DNA from: Alphaproteobacteria bacterium
GTDB taxonomy: Bacteria > Pseudomonadota > Alphaproteobacteria > Rhodobacterales > Rhodobacteraceae
NCBI GenBank assembly: GCA_030425925.1
Contig: JAUHZO010000022.1
Coordinates: forward strand, 1 to 64,000
Direction of reading: 5' to 3'
Length of the DNA: 64,000 bases
A program made the position numbers and the translations under genes. The notes under the pieces were generated by a model that saw nothing but the letters and a program-made list of their open reading frames with translations, made no database searches and was not told the DNA's origin. Below are positions 18,643 through 27,279 of the stretch, one piece after another; the stretch's first letter is position 1; every line of letters starts with the position of its first letter.

Positions 18643-20022
18643 ATGGCACCCAAATTCGGAACAAGCGGCCTGCGCGGGCTGGTGACAGAGCTGACCCAGG
18701 CGCTGGTCACCGATTACACACAGGCTTTCCTGTCCTCCTGCCCGCATGGCGGCGCGCTGCATGTGGGCCGCGACCTGCGCCCCTCGTCTCCGCAGATCGC
18801 CGACTGGGTGATGACGGCGGTCGAAGAGATGGGCGTCGCGGTCGTCGATTGCGGCGCGGTGCCGACGCCCGCGCTGGCGCTGTCCTCCCTTGCCGCCGGA
18901 CAGGCGGCCCTGATGGTCACCGGCAGCCATATCCCGGCCGACCGCAACGGGCTGAAATTCTACGTGCCCACGGGCGAGATTTCCAAGGCCGACGAAGAGG
19001 CCATCGGCGCGGCCCTGGGCCAGACGCGTCAGACGGCGCCCGCGCCGGAGCGGCTGACCTCTGACGCCCTCACGGCCTATGCGGAACGCTACACCAGCGG
19101 TTTCGGCCCGGGCGCGCTGCAAGGGCTGCGGATCGGGGTCTACCAGCACAGTTCCGTGGCGCGCGACGTCATGGCCACGGTGGTCTCGGCTCTTGGGGCC
19201 GAGCCGGTGCCGCTGGCCCGGTCCGACACGTTCATCCCCGTCGACACCGAAGCGCTGGATCCCGGGACGCGCGGCATGCTGGCGGACTGGTGCGCCGAGC
19301 ATGGGCTCGACGCCGTGATCTCCACCGACGGTGACGCGGACCGGCCCATGGTCGCCGATGCCTCGGGCCGCGTGGTGCCGGGCGACGTGCTGGGCGCGCT
19401 GACGGCGCGCGCTCTGGAGGCCGCGGTGATCTGCACGCCGGTCTCCTCCAACACCATGATTGCCGACATGCCCGGGTTCGCCCGCATAGAGCGGACGAAG
19501 ATCGGCTCGCCCTACGTGATCGCCGCGATGGAGGCGGTTCTGGCCGAGGATCCGCAGGCCAGGGTGGTGGGCTACGAGGCCAATGGCGGCTTTCTGCTGG
19601 GCTTTGACACCGGCGCGCTGGCACCGTTGATGACGCGGGACTGCCTGCTGCCGATCCTCGCCCCGCTTGCCGAGGCCGTGGCGCGGGGCGTGTCTCTGGC
19701 GGCGCTGGTCGACGATCTGCCGCCGCGCTTCACCGCCGCCGACCGGATCGCGGGGATCGAGACGGATGTCTCTAAAGCGTTCATCGCGCGCATGACCGAT
19801 GACGCGGCGGCGCGGCAGGCCTTCTTTGTCGCGACCGGGCAGGAGGCCGCGCTTGATCTGACCGACGGTTTGCGGGTGACGTTCGACGGTGGCCGCGTGG
19901 TGCATCTGCGCCCGTCCGGCAACGCGCCGGAGTTCCGTTGCTATGCCGAGGCCGGGAGCGCGGCAGAGGCGCAGGCGCTGGTGACGGCGTACCTGAAAAA
20001 GCTGCGCGCGGAGCTTGGGTGA
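18643..20022 (+). CDS. Phosphohexomutase (phosphomannomutase/phosphoglucomutase family)
   Basis: A 459-residue alpha-D-phosphohexomutase. All four signature loops are present: the phosphoserine loop in variant form (TGSHIPADRNGLKFY instead of TASHNP), the Mg loop STDGDADRP, the sugar loop YEANGGFLLG and the phosphate loop RPSGNAPEFR. It should interconvert hexose 6- and 1-phosphates for sugar-nucleotide synthesis (mannose or glucose; the sequence does not decide). ATG at 18643 is chosen because GGAG precedes it and the family N-terminus (KFGTSGLRG) begins at residue 4. It lies 78 bases after iolE, on the same strand, but its likely role is with the nearby Kdo and UDP-glucuronate genes. A REP-like inverted repeat follows the stop. 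Confidence 0.9.
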   Translation: MAPKFGTSGLRGLVTELTQALVTDYTQAFLSSCPHGGALHVGRDLRPSSPQIADWVMTAVEEMGVAVVDCGAVPTPALALSSLAAGQAALMVTGSHIPADRNGLKFYVPTGEISKADEEAIGAALGQTRQTAPAPERLTSDALTAYAERYTSGFGPGALQGLRIGVYQHSSVARDVMATVVSALGAEPVPLARSDTFIPVDTEALDPGTRGMLADWCAEHGLDAVISTDGDADRPMVADASGRVVPGDVLGALTARALEAAVICTPVSSNTMIADMPGFARIERTKIGSPYVIAAMEAVLAEDPQARVVGYEANGGFLLGFDTGALAPLMTRDCLLPILAPLAEAVARGVSLAALVDDLPPRFTAADRIAGIETDVSKAFIARMTDDAAARQAFFVATGQEAALDLTDGLRVTFDGGRVVHLRPSGNAPEFRCYAEAGSAAEAQALVTAYLKKLRAELG

Positions 20023-20033
20023 GAGGGTGGGAG

Positions 20034-20106
20034 GGGTGCGCTGTAGCGCACCCTAGATCATGGCACGACGGTTGGTCCATGCGGTAGGGTGCGCTACAGC
20101 GCACCC
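20034..20106. repeat. Pair of 20-bp REP-like palindromes in inverted orientation
   Basis: GGGTGCGCTGTAGCGCACCC at 20034-20053 and its exact reverse complement at 20087-20106 flank 33 bases. Each unit is itself a hairpin (9-bp arms, 2-nt loop). The pair sits between the convergent phosphohexomutase and kdsA genes, where it may act as a bidirectional terminator or mRNA-stabilising element. A related copy lies at 24226-24243. Confidence 0.8.
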
Positions 20107-20120
20107 CCCAACACCCCCGG

Positions 20121-20969
20121 TCAGGCGAAGACCTGTGCCAGCGCCTCGGTCCGGCCCTTGGTCAGGTCGTCCACGGCGCGCAACCCGTGCAGCAGGTGGG
20201 GCAGGTGTTCGACGGGTACCATGTTCGGGCCGTCGCTGGGCGCGGTTTCGGGGGCTTCGTGGGTTTCGATGAACACCGCCGCGCAGCCCACGGCGACGGC
20301 CGCGCGCGCCAGCGGTTCCACGAACTGGCGCTGCCCGCCCGAGGACGCGCCTTTGCCGCCGGGCAGTTGCACCGAATGGGTGGCGTCGAACACCACCGGA
20401 TAGCCGGTCTGCGCCATGATCGGCAGCGACCGGAAATCGCTGACCAGCATGTTGTAGCCGAAGCTTGCCCCGCGTTCGCACAGCAGGATCCGTGTGTTCC
20501 CGGTCGACGCGATCTTGTCGGCGACGTTCGCCATGTCCCAGGGGGCCAGGAACTGCCCCTTCTTGACATTGATCGCGAGCCCGGTCTCGCCCGCCGCCAG
20601 CAGAAGATCGGTCTGACGGCAAAGAAAGGCCGGGATCTGCAGCACGTCCACCACCTCGGCCACCGGCGCGCAATGGGCCGGTTCGTGCACATCTGTCAGA
20701 ACCGGCACCCGGAATTCATGCGCGATGCTCTGCAGGATGCGCAGCCCGTCGTCCATGCCCAGCCCGCGCTGGCCCGAAAGGGACGACCGGTTGGCCTTGT
20801 CGTAGCTGGCCTTGAAGATCCAGCGCGTGTCGGCCTTGTCGGCGGCTTCGGCGATACGCTCGGCCAGCATGCGCGCGTGCTCCAGGCTTTCCAGCTGGCA
20901 GGGCCCCGCGATCAGGGCAAAGGGCGCGTCATTGGCGAGCGTCACCTCGCCGATCCGAACATCCGTCAT
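20121..20969 (-). CDS. kdsA: 3-deoxy-8-phosphooctulonate synthase (Kdo-8-P synthase)
   Basis: A 282-residue cytoplasmic enzyme that condenses phosphoenolpyruvate with arabinose 5-phosphate to Kdo 8-phosphate for lipopolysaccharide or capsule. Family motifs are AGPCQLES, VLTDVHEP, QIPAFLCRQTDLL, NVKKGQFLAP and FDATHSVQLPGG. Cys24 in GPCQLE occupies the position of the metal-ligand cysteine in metal-dependent (class II) KdsA enzymes, where E. coli has Asn; the other expected ligands (His in DATHS, Glu in IETHE, Asp in PSDGPN) are present. The start overlaps the kdsB stop as ATGA, so it is the last gene of a coupled kdsD-kdsB-kdsA unit. Confidence 0.96.
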   Translation of the reverse strand: MTDVRIGEVTLANDAPFALIAGPCQLESLEHARMLAERIAEAADKADTRWIFKASYDKANRSSLSGQRGLGMDDGLRILQSIAHEFRVPVLTDVHEPAHCAPVAEVVDVLQIPAFLCRQTDLLLAAGETGLAINVKKGQFLAPWDMANVADKIASTGNTRILLCERGASFGYNMLVSDFRSLPIMAQTGYPVVFDATHSVQLPGGKGASSGGQRQFVEPLARAAVAVGCAAVFIETHEAPETAPSDGPNMVPVEHLPHLLHGLRAVDDLTKGRTEALAQVFA

Positions 20970-21754
20970 GTGACACCTTCCTTCTTCAGCACGCTTTCGA
21001 TCCGGGCGACATCGACCGGGTTGTTCAACTCCCAGAACACGCGGCCCTTTGCCTCGACCGGGACACAGGTGACCGGCGTCCCGTTTTCGAGAAACCGCAG
21101 CTGCTCCAGCCCCTCGGCGCGCTCCAGCGGCCCTTCCGGCCAGGCCATGTAGGCCTGCAGCGCGGCGGGGCGGTAGGCGTAGACACCGACATGATGCCAG
21201 ACCTCGGGCGGGGTTTCGAGCGTGCCGACAAAGGGCAGCACCTCTTTCGAGAAGTAAAGCGCGGTGCCGTCGCCACGCATCACCGCCGTCGTGCCGCCCA
21301 CGCGGCCGTTCTGGCGGTCGGTGACGAAGTTTCGCAGCGTCTCGGCATCGCATTTGAGGACGGGGGTTGCCATCTGCACGCGGCTGTCGGCCATCGCGCC
21401 GATCAGCGCCTCGACGAACCAGGGCGGGGTCAGCGGCGCGTCGCCTTGCAGGTTCACCACCACGTCCGGCGGATCCGGCAGCTGCGCCACGCCGTCTGCG
21501 CAGCGTTCGGTGCCGTTGCGCGCGGCCCGGGAGGTCATCAGCACATCCGCGCCAAAGCCCTGCGCGGCCTCGGCGATGCGGGTGTCATCGGTCAGGACAT
21601 AGACCGCATCCGCGCCCTCTACGGCCTTGGCCGCCTCCCAGCTGCGCTGGATCAGCGACTTGGCCACGCCGGTGGCCCCGGTGAGCGGCACCAGCGGCTT
21701 GCCCGGATACCGGGTGGAGGCATAGCGGGCGGGGATGAAGATGACCGTGCTCAT
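20966..21754 (-). CDS. kdsB: 3-deoxy-manno-octulosonate cytidylyltransferase (CMP-Kdo synthetase)
   Basis: A 262-residue nucleotidyltransferase that activates Kdo with CTP. The N-terminal nucleotide-binding motif is IPARYASTRYPGKPL; the Mg/active-site segment is VVNLQGDAPL, followed by VGVYAYR. Length is normal. Both ends overlap neighbours by four bases (ATGA), so kdsD, kdsB and kdsA are translated in a coupled series. Confidence 0.96.
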   Translation of the reverse strand: MSTVIFIPARYASTRYPGKPLVPLTGATGVAKSLIQRSWEAAKAVEGADAVYVLTDDTRIAEAAQGFGADVLMTSRAARNGTERCADGVAQLPDPPDVVVNLQGDAPLTPPWFVEALIGAMADSRVQMATPVLKCDAETLRNFVTDRQNGRVGGTTAVMRGDGTALYFSKEVLPFVGTLETPPEVWHHVGVYAYRPAALQAYMAWPEGPLERAEGLEQLRFLENGTPVTCVPVEAKGRVFWELNNPVDVARIESVLKKEGVT

Positions 21755-22704
21755 GCCACGCCCGCCCGCAGCGCGTCATGGATGTGCAGAAGGCCCACCA
21801 GCCTGTGATCGGCCTCCACCACCAGAAGCACGGTGCGTTTCTGCATGTTCATCACCCCCAGGGCTTCGGTCAGCAGCGTGTCGGGCCGTGTGACGAGCGG
21901 CGTGCGGGTGGCGACCTCTCCGGCGCGGCGGTTCATCAGCCCCTCCATGTTGCGGCGCAAATCGCCGTCGGTGATGATGCCCGCAAGCCGCCCGTCCTGC
22001 ACCACGGCAGCGACGCCAAACCCCTTGCGCGTCATCTCGATCAGCGTGTCGCTCATGGCGGTATCGGGCGTGACCACGGGCAGTTCGGCCCCGGTATGCA
22101 TGACGGCAGAGACGCGCAACAGCTGCGCGCCCAGCGTGCCGCCGGGGTGGAACAGGCCATAGGCCTCGCGGTCGAACCCGCGGAGTTGCATCAGGGCAAC
22201 GGCCAGCGCATCGCCCAGCGCCATGCAGAGCGTGGTGGAGGTCGTGGGCGCCATGCCGATGGCGCAGGCCTCGGGCGCATCGGGCAAAAGCAGCAGATGC
22301 TGCGCCGCCCGGCCCAGCGTGCTGTCGGCGCGCTTGGTCATGGCGATCAGCGGAATGGCAAAGCGGGCGCAATGGCCGATCATGTCCGCCAGTTCCCGTG
22401 TCTCGCCGGAATTCGAGATCAGGATCACCGCGTCGGAGCGCGTGATCATGCCCAGATCGCCATGGCTCGCCTCGCCGGGATGCACCGCCTGCGCAGGCGT
22501 GCCGGTCGAAGCGAGCGTCGCCGCGATCTTGTTCGCCACATGGCCGGACTTGCCCATACCCGACACGATCACCCTGCCTTGCGTGTCCAGCAATCGCCGG
22601 GCCACGGCGTCGAAATCGGCGGGCAGTTCCGCGCCCAGGCGCGTCAGCGCCGCGGCTTCGATGGCCAGCACGTTGCGCGCGATGTCGGATGGGGTTTCGG
22701 TCAT
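21751..22704 (-). CDS. kdsD: Arabinose-5-phosphate isomerase, KpsF/GutQ family
   Basis: A 317-residue protein with an N-terminal SIS sugar-isomerase domain (about 35-170: SGMGKSGHVANKIAATL, ISNSGETREL) and two C-terminal CBS domains (about 200-317: ITDGDLRR and the final HIHDALRAG). It should convert ribulose 5-phosphate to arabinose 5-phosphate, the KdsA substrate. ATG at 22704 fits the family N-terminus; an in-frame upstream extension of 34 codons is rich in Arg/Thr and looks non-coding. It is the first gene of the kds unit, divergent from the UDP-glucose dehydrogenase gene across 157 bases. Confidence 0.94.
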   Translation of the reverse strand: MTETPSDIARNVLAIEAAALTRLGAELPADFDAVARRLLDTQGRVIVSGMGKSGHVANKIAATLASTGTPAQAVHPGEASHGDLGMITRSDAVILISNSGETRELADMIGHCARFAIPLIAMTKRADSTLGRAAQHLLLLPDAPEACAIGMAPTTSTTLCMALGDALAVALMQLRGFDREAYGLFHPGGTLGAQLLRVSAVMHTGAELPVVTPDTAMSDTLIEMTRKGFGVAAVVQDGRLAGIITDGDLRRNMEGLMNRRAGEVATRTPLVTRPDTLLTEALGVMNMQKRTVLLVVEADHRLVGLLHIHDALRAGVA

Positions 22705-22799
22705 TCCACGCCTGTCTGTAAAGGCCGTCCCTGCCTTAGCCGTTCGCCCCGGCAATGTCCAATCGTGCAACAGGTCTCTGCGATGCGGCACGGTCCGCG

Positions 22800-22828
22800 T
22801 TGACACAGTGTTTCCCCTGCCGCATCAG
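22800..22828 (+). promoter_or_regulatory. Possible promoter of the UDP-glucose dehydrogenase gene
   Basis: A consensus TTGACA (22800-22805), a 17-base spacer and CATCAG (22823-22828) lie 34 bases before the start codon. The -10 match is poor (3 of 6). Confidence 0.3.
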
Positions 22829-22861
22829 TTCGCGCGAGGCGGCATTGAAAGGGCGGCAGCC

Positions 22862-24184
22862 ATGAAGATTGCAATGATCGGCACGGGCTATGTGGGGCTC
22901 GTGTCCGGAGTTTGTTTCTCCGATTTCGGGCACGAAGTGGTATGCGTGGACAAGGATCCGCGCAAGATCGAGATGCTGGAGCGCGGCGAGGTGCCGATCT
23001 ACGAGCCCGGTCTCGACACGCTGATGGCCAAGAACGTGGAAGCTGGACGGCTGTCCTTTACCCTGGACCTGGCCAGCGCCATCGAGGGCGCGCAGGCGGT
23101 GTTCATCGCGGTGGGAACGCCCACGCGGCGCGGTGACGGCCATGCGGACCTGACCTACGTGATGGCGGCCGCCGAAGAGATCGCGCGGGCGGCAAAGGAT
23201 TATGTCGTCATCGTCACCAAGTCGACGGTGCCGGTGGGCACCAACCGGCAGGTCAAGCACACGGTGGCCAAGGCCAATCCCGAACTGGAATTCGACGTCG
23301 CCTCGAACCCCGAATTCCTGCGAGAAGGGGCTGCGATCGACGATTTCATGCGCCCTGACCGGGTGGTTGTCGGTGTCCAGAATGACCGCGCCGCCGAGGT
23401 GATGGCCGAGATCTATCGCCCGCTCTACCTGCGCGATTTCCCGATTCTGACCACCGATCTGGAATCGGCCGAGATGATCAAATATGCGGCCAACGCCTTT
23501 CTGGCGACCAAGATCACCTTCATCAACGAGATCGCCGCACTGTGCGAACGGGTCGGCGCCGACGTCAAGGAGGTGTCGCGCGGCATCGGCCTGGACAACC
23601 GCATCGGCAACAAGTTCCTGCATGCCGGCCCCGGCTATGGCGGATCGTGCTTTCCGAAAGACACCCGCGCCCTGGCCCGGATCGGCCAGGAACATGCGGT
23701 GCCGATGCAGATCACCGAAACGGTCATCAAGGTCAATGACGAGGTCAAGCGCCGGATGATCGACAAGCTGCAGGATCTTTGCGGCGGGTCGTTCAACGGC
23801 AAGACGGTGGCGGTGCTGGGGGTGACCTTCAAGCCCAATACCGACGACATGCGCGACGCGCCCGCGCTGACCATCGTGCCGGCGCTGGTGGGCGGCGGGG
23901 CCAAGGTGCGGGTCTGCGATCCGCAGGGGCGGCGCGAGGGCGAGACGCTCTTGCCCGGGGTGTGCTGGAGCGACGATCCCTACAAGGCCGCGCACAACGC
24001 CGATCTGCTGGTCATCCTGACCGAATGGAACGAGTTCCGCGCACTGGACCTGAAAAAGCTCGCCCGCAAGATGGCCGCGCCGCGGCTGGCCGACCTGCGC
24101 AACATCTATTCCGTCGGCGATGCCCGCCGTGCCGGGTTCGAGGCCTATGAAAGCATCGGGCGGGCGGGCTTCCCCAAGGCCTGA
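22862..24184 (+). CDS. ugd: UDP-glucose 6-dehydrogenase
   Basis: A 440-residue NAD-dependent enzyme that oxidises UDP-glucose to UDP-glucuronate for acidic polysaccharides. The N-terminal Rossmann motif is MIGTGYVGLVSGVCFSDFGH; the central helix region has NAFLATKITFINEIA; the catalytic cysteine is Cys263 in GPGYGGSCFPKD; the C-terminal UDP-binding domain has GVTFKPNTDDMRDAP. ATG at 22862 starts the Rossmann strand directly. It is divergent from kdsD. The enzyme could also act on UDP-GlcNAc-type substrates, but the motifs best fit UDP-glucose. Confidence 0.93.
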   Translation: MKIAMIGTGYVGLVSGVCFSDFGHEVVCVDKDPRKIEMLERGEVPIYEPGLDTLMAKNVEAGRLSFTLDLASAIEGAQAVFIAVGTPTRRGDGHADLTYVMAAAEEIARAAKDYVVIVTKSTVPVGTNRQVKHTVAKANPELEFDVASNPEFLREGAAIDDFMRPDRVVVGVQNDRAAEVMAEIYRPLYLRDFPILTTDLESAEMIKYAANAFLATKITFINEIAALCERVGADVKEVSRGIGLDNRIGNKFLHAGPGYGGSCFPKDTRALARIGQEHAVPMQITETVIKVNDEVKRRMIDKLQDLCGGSFNGKTVAVLGVTFKPNTDDMRDAPALTIVPALVGGGAKVRVCDPQGRREGETLLPGVCWSDDPYKAAHNADLLVILTEWNEFRALDLKKLARKMAAPRLADLRNIYSVGDARRAGFEAYESIGRAGFPKA

Positions 24185-24225
24185 GCCCGCGCGCGGCGGT
24201 CGCCACGCCGAGGCGCATCCGATCG

Positions 24226-24243
24226 GGGTGCGCTGTGGCGCAC
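24226..24243. repeat. Third, degenerate copy of the REP-like palindrome
   Basis: GGGTGCGCTGTGGCGCAC differs from the 20034-20053 unit by one base in the core and lacks the final CC. It lies 41 bases after the UDP-glucose dehydrogenase stop, again in an intergenic site. Confidence 0.6.
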
Positions 24244-24360
24244 GTGCAACGAAAGCGTGTGGCGGCCGATTGCGCTGCATTCACGGGCACGAAAGTGTTG
24301 TTTGGAAAGGCGGCTTTTGTTAACCTTTTCCACAATAACAATAAGGGCAGACATACAGGC

Positions 24361-25425
24361 ATGGGGACGGGCTATCGAGGCACGTTCGTCATCTCCTGGT
24401 CACAGACGGAAACAGACGGTCTCAAGGCCGCACCTCCGTCATCGCTGACGGTCGGTGCCAGCTGGTGCTGGACCGGGGATGCGGTGCGCGTGGACGGACC
24501 TTCATCGGTCCTCCGGCTGGATCGGGCAGACGGCGAAGCACGGATACGCAAGCGCGCTGCCAGAATGGTGCGGCGTCTTGTGGGCGCGGCAGTCAGCCAC
24601 GCCGAGACCCTTGACGAGGTCGAGGTCGACCATCCGATGAATGACAGCAGCTTTGTCGTCACCGACGGGGCGCAAAGTTATACGGTGACGCTGATCGAGG
24701 TCGGCCCGGGCGCGCGGCCCCTGCTGATGTTCCTGGACGAGATGCCGCCCAAGGGGCGCGATCTGTGGATCGTGCACCACACGCTGCATGTCGGGTCGGA
24801 CTATGCCTCTGGCGACCAGGCGGGCGGGGTGATCTGCTTTACCCCCGGCACCCGCATCGCCACGCCTGAAGGCAGCATTTGCGTGGAACAGTTGCGCGAA
24901 GGCGATCTGGTTCAGACCAAGGACAGCGGCGCGCAGGAAATCCAGTGGATCGGCAGCCGCCGGATGAGCGGGGCACGGCTGTTTGCCATGCCGAAGCTGC
25001 GCCCGGTGCGCATCCGGGCCGGGGCCTTCGGGATTGCCCAGCCGGATGGCGAGGTGCTGGTCTCGCCAGAGCACCGGATGCTGGTGCGCGGCACGGTGGC
25101 GCGCGCGCTGTTCAACACACCCGAAGTGCTGGTGGCGGCGCGCGACCTGATCAATGGCGAAAGCGTGGTGCTGGACACCCAGCTGCGCGAGGTCACCTAT
25201 GTGCACCTGATGCTGCCGCGGCACGAGGTGCTGTTTGCCAACGGGATCGAGACCGAAAGCTTTCACCCCGCCAATACGGCGCTGTCGACCATCAGCGAGG
25301 GCGACCGGGCGCGGCTGCTGGCGCGGGCCCCGTCGCTGGCCGCCAATCCGCATGCCTACGGTGCCTATGCGCGGCGCAACCTGTCCAGTTCCGAAGCGGC
25401 CATCCTGATGCACGAAGCGGCCTGA
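24361..25425 (+). CDS. Hint-domain protein
   Basis: A 354-residue protein. Residues 150-310 form a Hint_2 (hedgehog/intein-like) domain: it opens VICFTPGTRIATPEG with the potential autoprocessing Cys159, continues VEQLREGDLVQT, has SPEHRMLVRG and ends LFANGIETESFHP. Residues 1-145 are not recognised (DEVEVDHPMNDSSF, then a beta-rich stretch). Such proteins are abundant in roseobacters, often fused to or near secreted RTX proteins; whether they self-cleave is unproven. The ATG at 24361 is preceded at 13 bases by AAGGG, a long spacing. The upstream region is AT-rich (TTGTTAACC-TTTTCCACAATAAC), as expected of a promoter. Confidence 0.75.
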   Translation: MGTGYRGTFVISWSQTETDGLKAAPPSSLTVGASWCWTGDAVRVDGPSSVLRLDRADGEARIRKRAARMVRRLVGAAVSHAETLDEVEVDHPMNDSSFVVTDGAQSYTVTLIEVGPGARPLLMFLDEMPPKGRDLWIVHHTLHVGSDYASGDQAGGVICFTPGTRIATPEGSICVEQLREGDLVQTKDSGAQEIQWIGSRRMSGARLFAMPKLRPVRIRAGAFGIAQPDGEVLVSPEHRMLVRGTVARALFNTPEVLVAARDLINGESVVLDTQLREVTYVHLMLPRHEVLFANGIETESFHPANTALSTISEGDRARLLARAPSLAANPHAYGAYARRNLSSSEAAILMHEAA

Positions 25426-25443
25426 GACGCGCCAACCGCCGGG

Positions 25444-25465
25444 CTGCGGGGCCCTGTCCCCGCAG
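25444..25465. terminator. Hairpin between convergent genes
   Basis: CTGCGGGG (25444-25451) pairs with CCCCGCAG (25458-25465) around a 6-nt loop, filling most of the 42-base gap between the Hint gene and the convergent SH3-like gene. There is no T tract on either side. Confidence 0.4.
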
Positions 25466-25467
25466 GC

Positions 25468-25959
25468 TCAGTCGCGCAACTCGTCCGGCTTGACCCCCCA
25501 CAGTGCCGTCTTGTCCGCCCAGCCGCGATAGCCGCCCGCGGTAAGCCGGCACCAGTCCGGGCCGCATTCCCCCAGCCGCGCCACCACGCCCAGCGCAAGG
25601 TTTGCCGTCACCGGGCTGCGCGCATCGGGGCGGCTGTGCAGGCTCAGCAGGTCGCGTTCCACCAGCACCGTCCGCACGCCTGACAGCAGCGAATAATGCA
25701 CCCAGCCGCCGGCCCCGTCACGGTCGCGCACGCGGCGCCAGTGGCCGTGCTCGGCGGTGATCTCCAGCGGCATGTCGCGGCGCTTGAACACCCAGTCGAT
25801 GCGATGCGTCAGCGACGGGCCGCGACGCACATTGCCTTCCTGCGCCTTCATCGACACGTAACGCGGCAAGGGAAGATTGGTCACCGGGCCGCGCTCTTGC
25901 CCGGCCCATGTCATCCCTGCCCACAGGGCCAGCCCCAGCTTCAACGCCTTGACGATCAT
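25468..25959 (-). CDS. Exported SH3-like domain protein
   Basis: A 163-residue protein with a short N-terminal hydrophobic segment (KALKLGLALWAGMTWA) that looks like a signal peptide. Two SH3-like (bacterial SH3, SH3_4 type) repeats follow: about 35-95 (YVSMKAQEGNVRRGPS, WVFKRRDMPLEI, HWRRVRD) and about 97-160 (LHSRPDARSPV, GVVARLGECGPDWCRL, YRGWADK). Such proteins are periplasmic and probably bind peptidoglycan or a partner. The gene is convergent with the Hint gene and divergent from the hydroxyacid dehydrogenase gene. The ribosome binding site (AGGAC) is weak. Confidence 0.82.
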   Translation of the reverse strand: MIVKALKLGLALWAGMTWAGQERGPVTNLPLPRYVSMKAQEGNVRRGPSLTHRIDWVFKRRDMPLEITAEHGHWRRVRDRDGAGGWVHYSLLSGVRTVLVERDLLSLHSRPDARSPVTANLALGVVARLGECGPDWCRLTAGGYRGWADKTALWGVKPDELRD

Positions 25960-26063
25960 GTCATGTCCTGCCCGAATCTTGCGGCGGGGTTCTTGTGCCC
26001 CGTCCCATCCTGTCGCAGTCTAGCGCCGCAGGGGCCGACTGGGGAAGCCGGGGGAGAGCGCGG

Positions 26064-27050
26064 ATGCCGTCAAAACGTCTGAGTGTTGTCGTGACGCGAC
26101 GCTTGCCGGAAGTGGTGGAAACACGGCTGTCGGAACTCTTCGACGTCCGGCTGAGGGGCGAGGACCGGGCGATGAGCCGGGCCGAACTGGTCGAGGCGAT
26201 GCAGGGGGCCGACGTGCTGGTGCCCACGGTGACCGACCATATCGATGCCGGCATGATCGGGCAGGCTGGCGACCGGTTGAAGCTGATCGCGAATTACGGT
26301 GCGGGCGTGGACCATATCGACGTGGCAACGGCTCGGTCGCGCGGGATCCTGGTGTCGAACACGCCTGGCGTGGTGACGGACGACACGGCCGACATGGTGC
26401 TGGCGCTGATGCTGGGCGTCACCCGGCGCATCCAGGAGGGGCTGAGCGTCATGCAGGACGGTTCGTGGGAGGGCTGGTCCCCCACCGCGTTCCTGGGCGG
26501 ACGGCTGGGCGGCAAGCGGCTGGGCATTCTCGGCATGGGCCGGATCGGCCAGGCCGTGGCGCGGCGCGCGGCGGCCTTCGGCATGCAGATCCACTACCAC
26601 AACCGCCGCCGCCTGCGCCCCGAGACCGAAGAGGCGCTTGAGGCGACCTATTGGGAAAGCCTCGACCAGATGGTGGCGCGGATGGACGTGATCAGCGTGA
26701 ACTGCCCGCACACGCCGTCGACCTACCATTTGCTGAACGCGCGGCGGCTGAAGCTGATGAAGCCCTCCGCGGTGATCGTGAACACCTCGCGCGGGGAGGT
26801 GATCGACGAAAACGCCCTGACCCGGATGCTGAAGGCCGGCGACCTCGCGGGCGCGGGCCTCGACGTCTACGAACACGGCCACCGCGGCAACCCCGAACTC
26901 CGCGCCATGCCCAACGTGGTGATGCTGCCCCACATGGGTTCCGCCACCGTCGAGGGCCGGGTCGAGATGGGCGAGAAGGTGATCATCAACGTCAAGACGT
27001 TTGCCGACGGGCACCGGCCTCCGGATCAGGTGGTGCCGGCGATGTTGTGA
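26064..27050 (+). CDS. D-2-hydroxyacid dehydrogenase (glyoxylate/hydroxypyruvate reductase type)
   Basis: A 328-residue NAD(P)-dependent dehydrogenase. The NAD motif is GILGMGRIGQAVARRA; the catalytic triad region is visible as NTSRGEVIDE (Arg), a downstream Glu, and MLPHMGSAT (His). The N-terminal substrate domain has ANYGAGVDHIDV. The family reduces glyoxylate, hydroxypyruvate or related 2-keto acids; the substrate cannot be told from sequence. ATG at 26064 follows GGGGAG; an in-frame upstream extension of 23 codons lacks support. It borders the AT-richer islet at 27280-28397. Confidence 0.9.
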   Translation: MPSKRLSVVVTRRLPEVVETRLSELFDVRLRGEDRAMSRAELVEAMQGADVLVPTVTDHIDAGMIGQAGDRLKLIANYGAGVDHIDVATARSRGILVSNTPGVVTDDTADMVLALMLGVTRRIQEGLSVMQDGSWEGWSPTAFLGGRLGGKRLGILGMGRIGQAVARRAAAFGMQIHYHNRRRLRPETEEALEATYWESLDQMVARMDVISVNCPHTPSTYHLLNARRLKLMKPSAVIVNTSRGEVIDENALTRMLKAGDLAGAGLDVYEHGHRGNPELRAMPNVVMLPHMGSATVEGRVEMGEKVIINVKTFADGHRPPDQVVPAML

Positions 27051-27215
27051 GGGCCTGCTGGCTAGACCGTTGATAGGGCGGATGTGATGTGGCCTCATCG
27101 TTGAAGTCCACGGGCTCATTCATACCTTGTGCGAGGAACAGAATTGTCGTGGATCGGTTAGCCAACTGAAGGATAAGTGTAGACTTTGCTGGCTGGCGTG
27201 GGCAGCATAACCGCC

Positions 27216-27245
27216 TTGCCTTGCTTGATTCGGCCGTGGTACGAT
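27216..27245 (+). promoter_or_regulatory. Weak candidate promoter for the AT-richer islet
   Basis: TTGCCT (27216-27221), an 18-base spacer and TACGAT (27240-27245) lie 34 bases before the ATG at 27280. The 229-base gap after the dehydrogenase gene (27051-27279) otherwise shows no gene I can support. Confidence 0.25.
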
Positions 27246-27279
27246 TCGACCAGAGCAGAAAAAGCGTTGGGAAAGCGAC

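Noticed and set aside
14911-19905. Antisense open frame of about 1664 codons across iolC-iolD-iolB-iolE and the mutase
   Set aside because: The sense genes show complete family motifs; the antisense product has none.
20034-20106. Palindrome pair considered as transposon ends
   Set aside because: Only 33 bases separate the units, there is no transposase and no target duplication.
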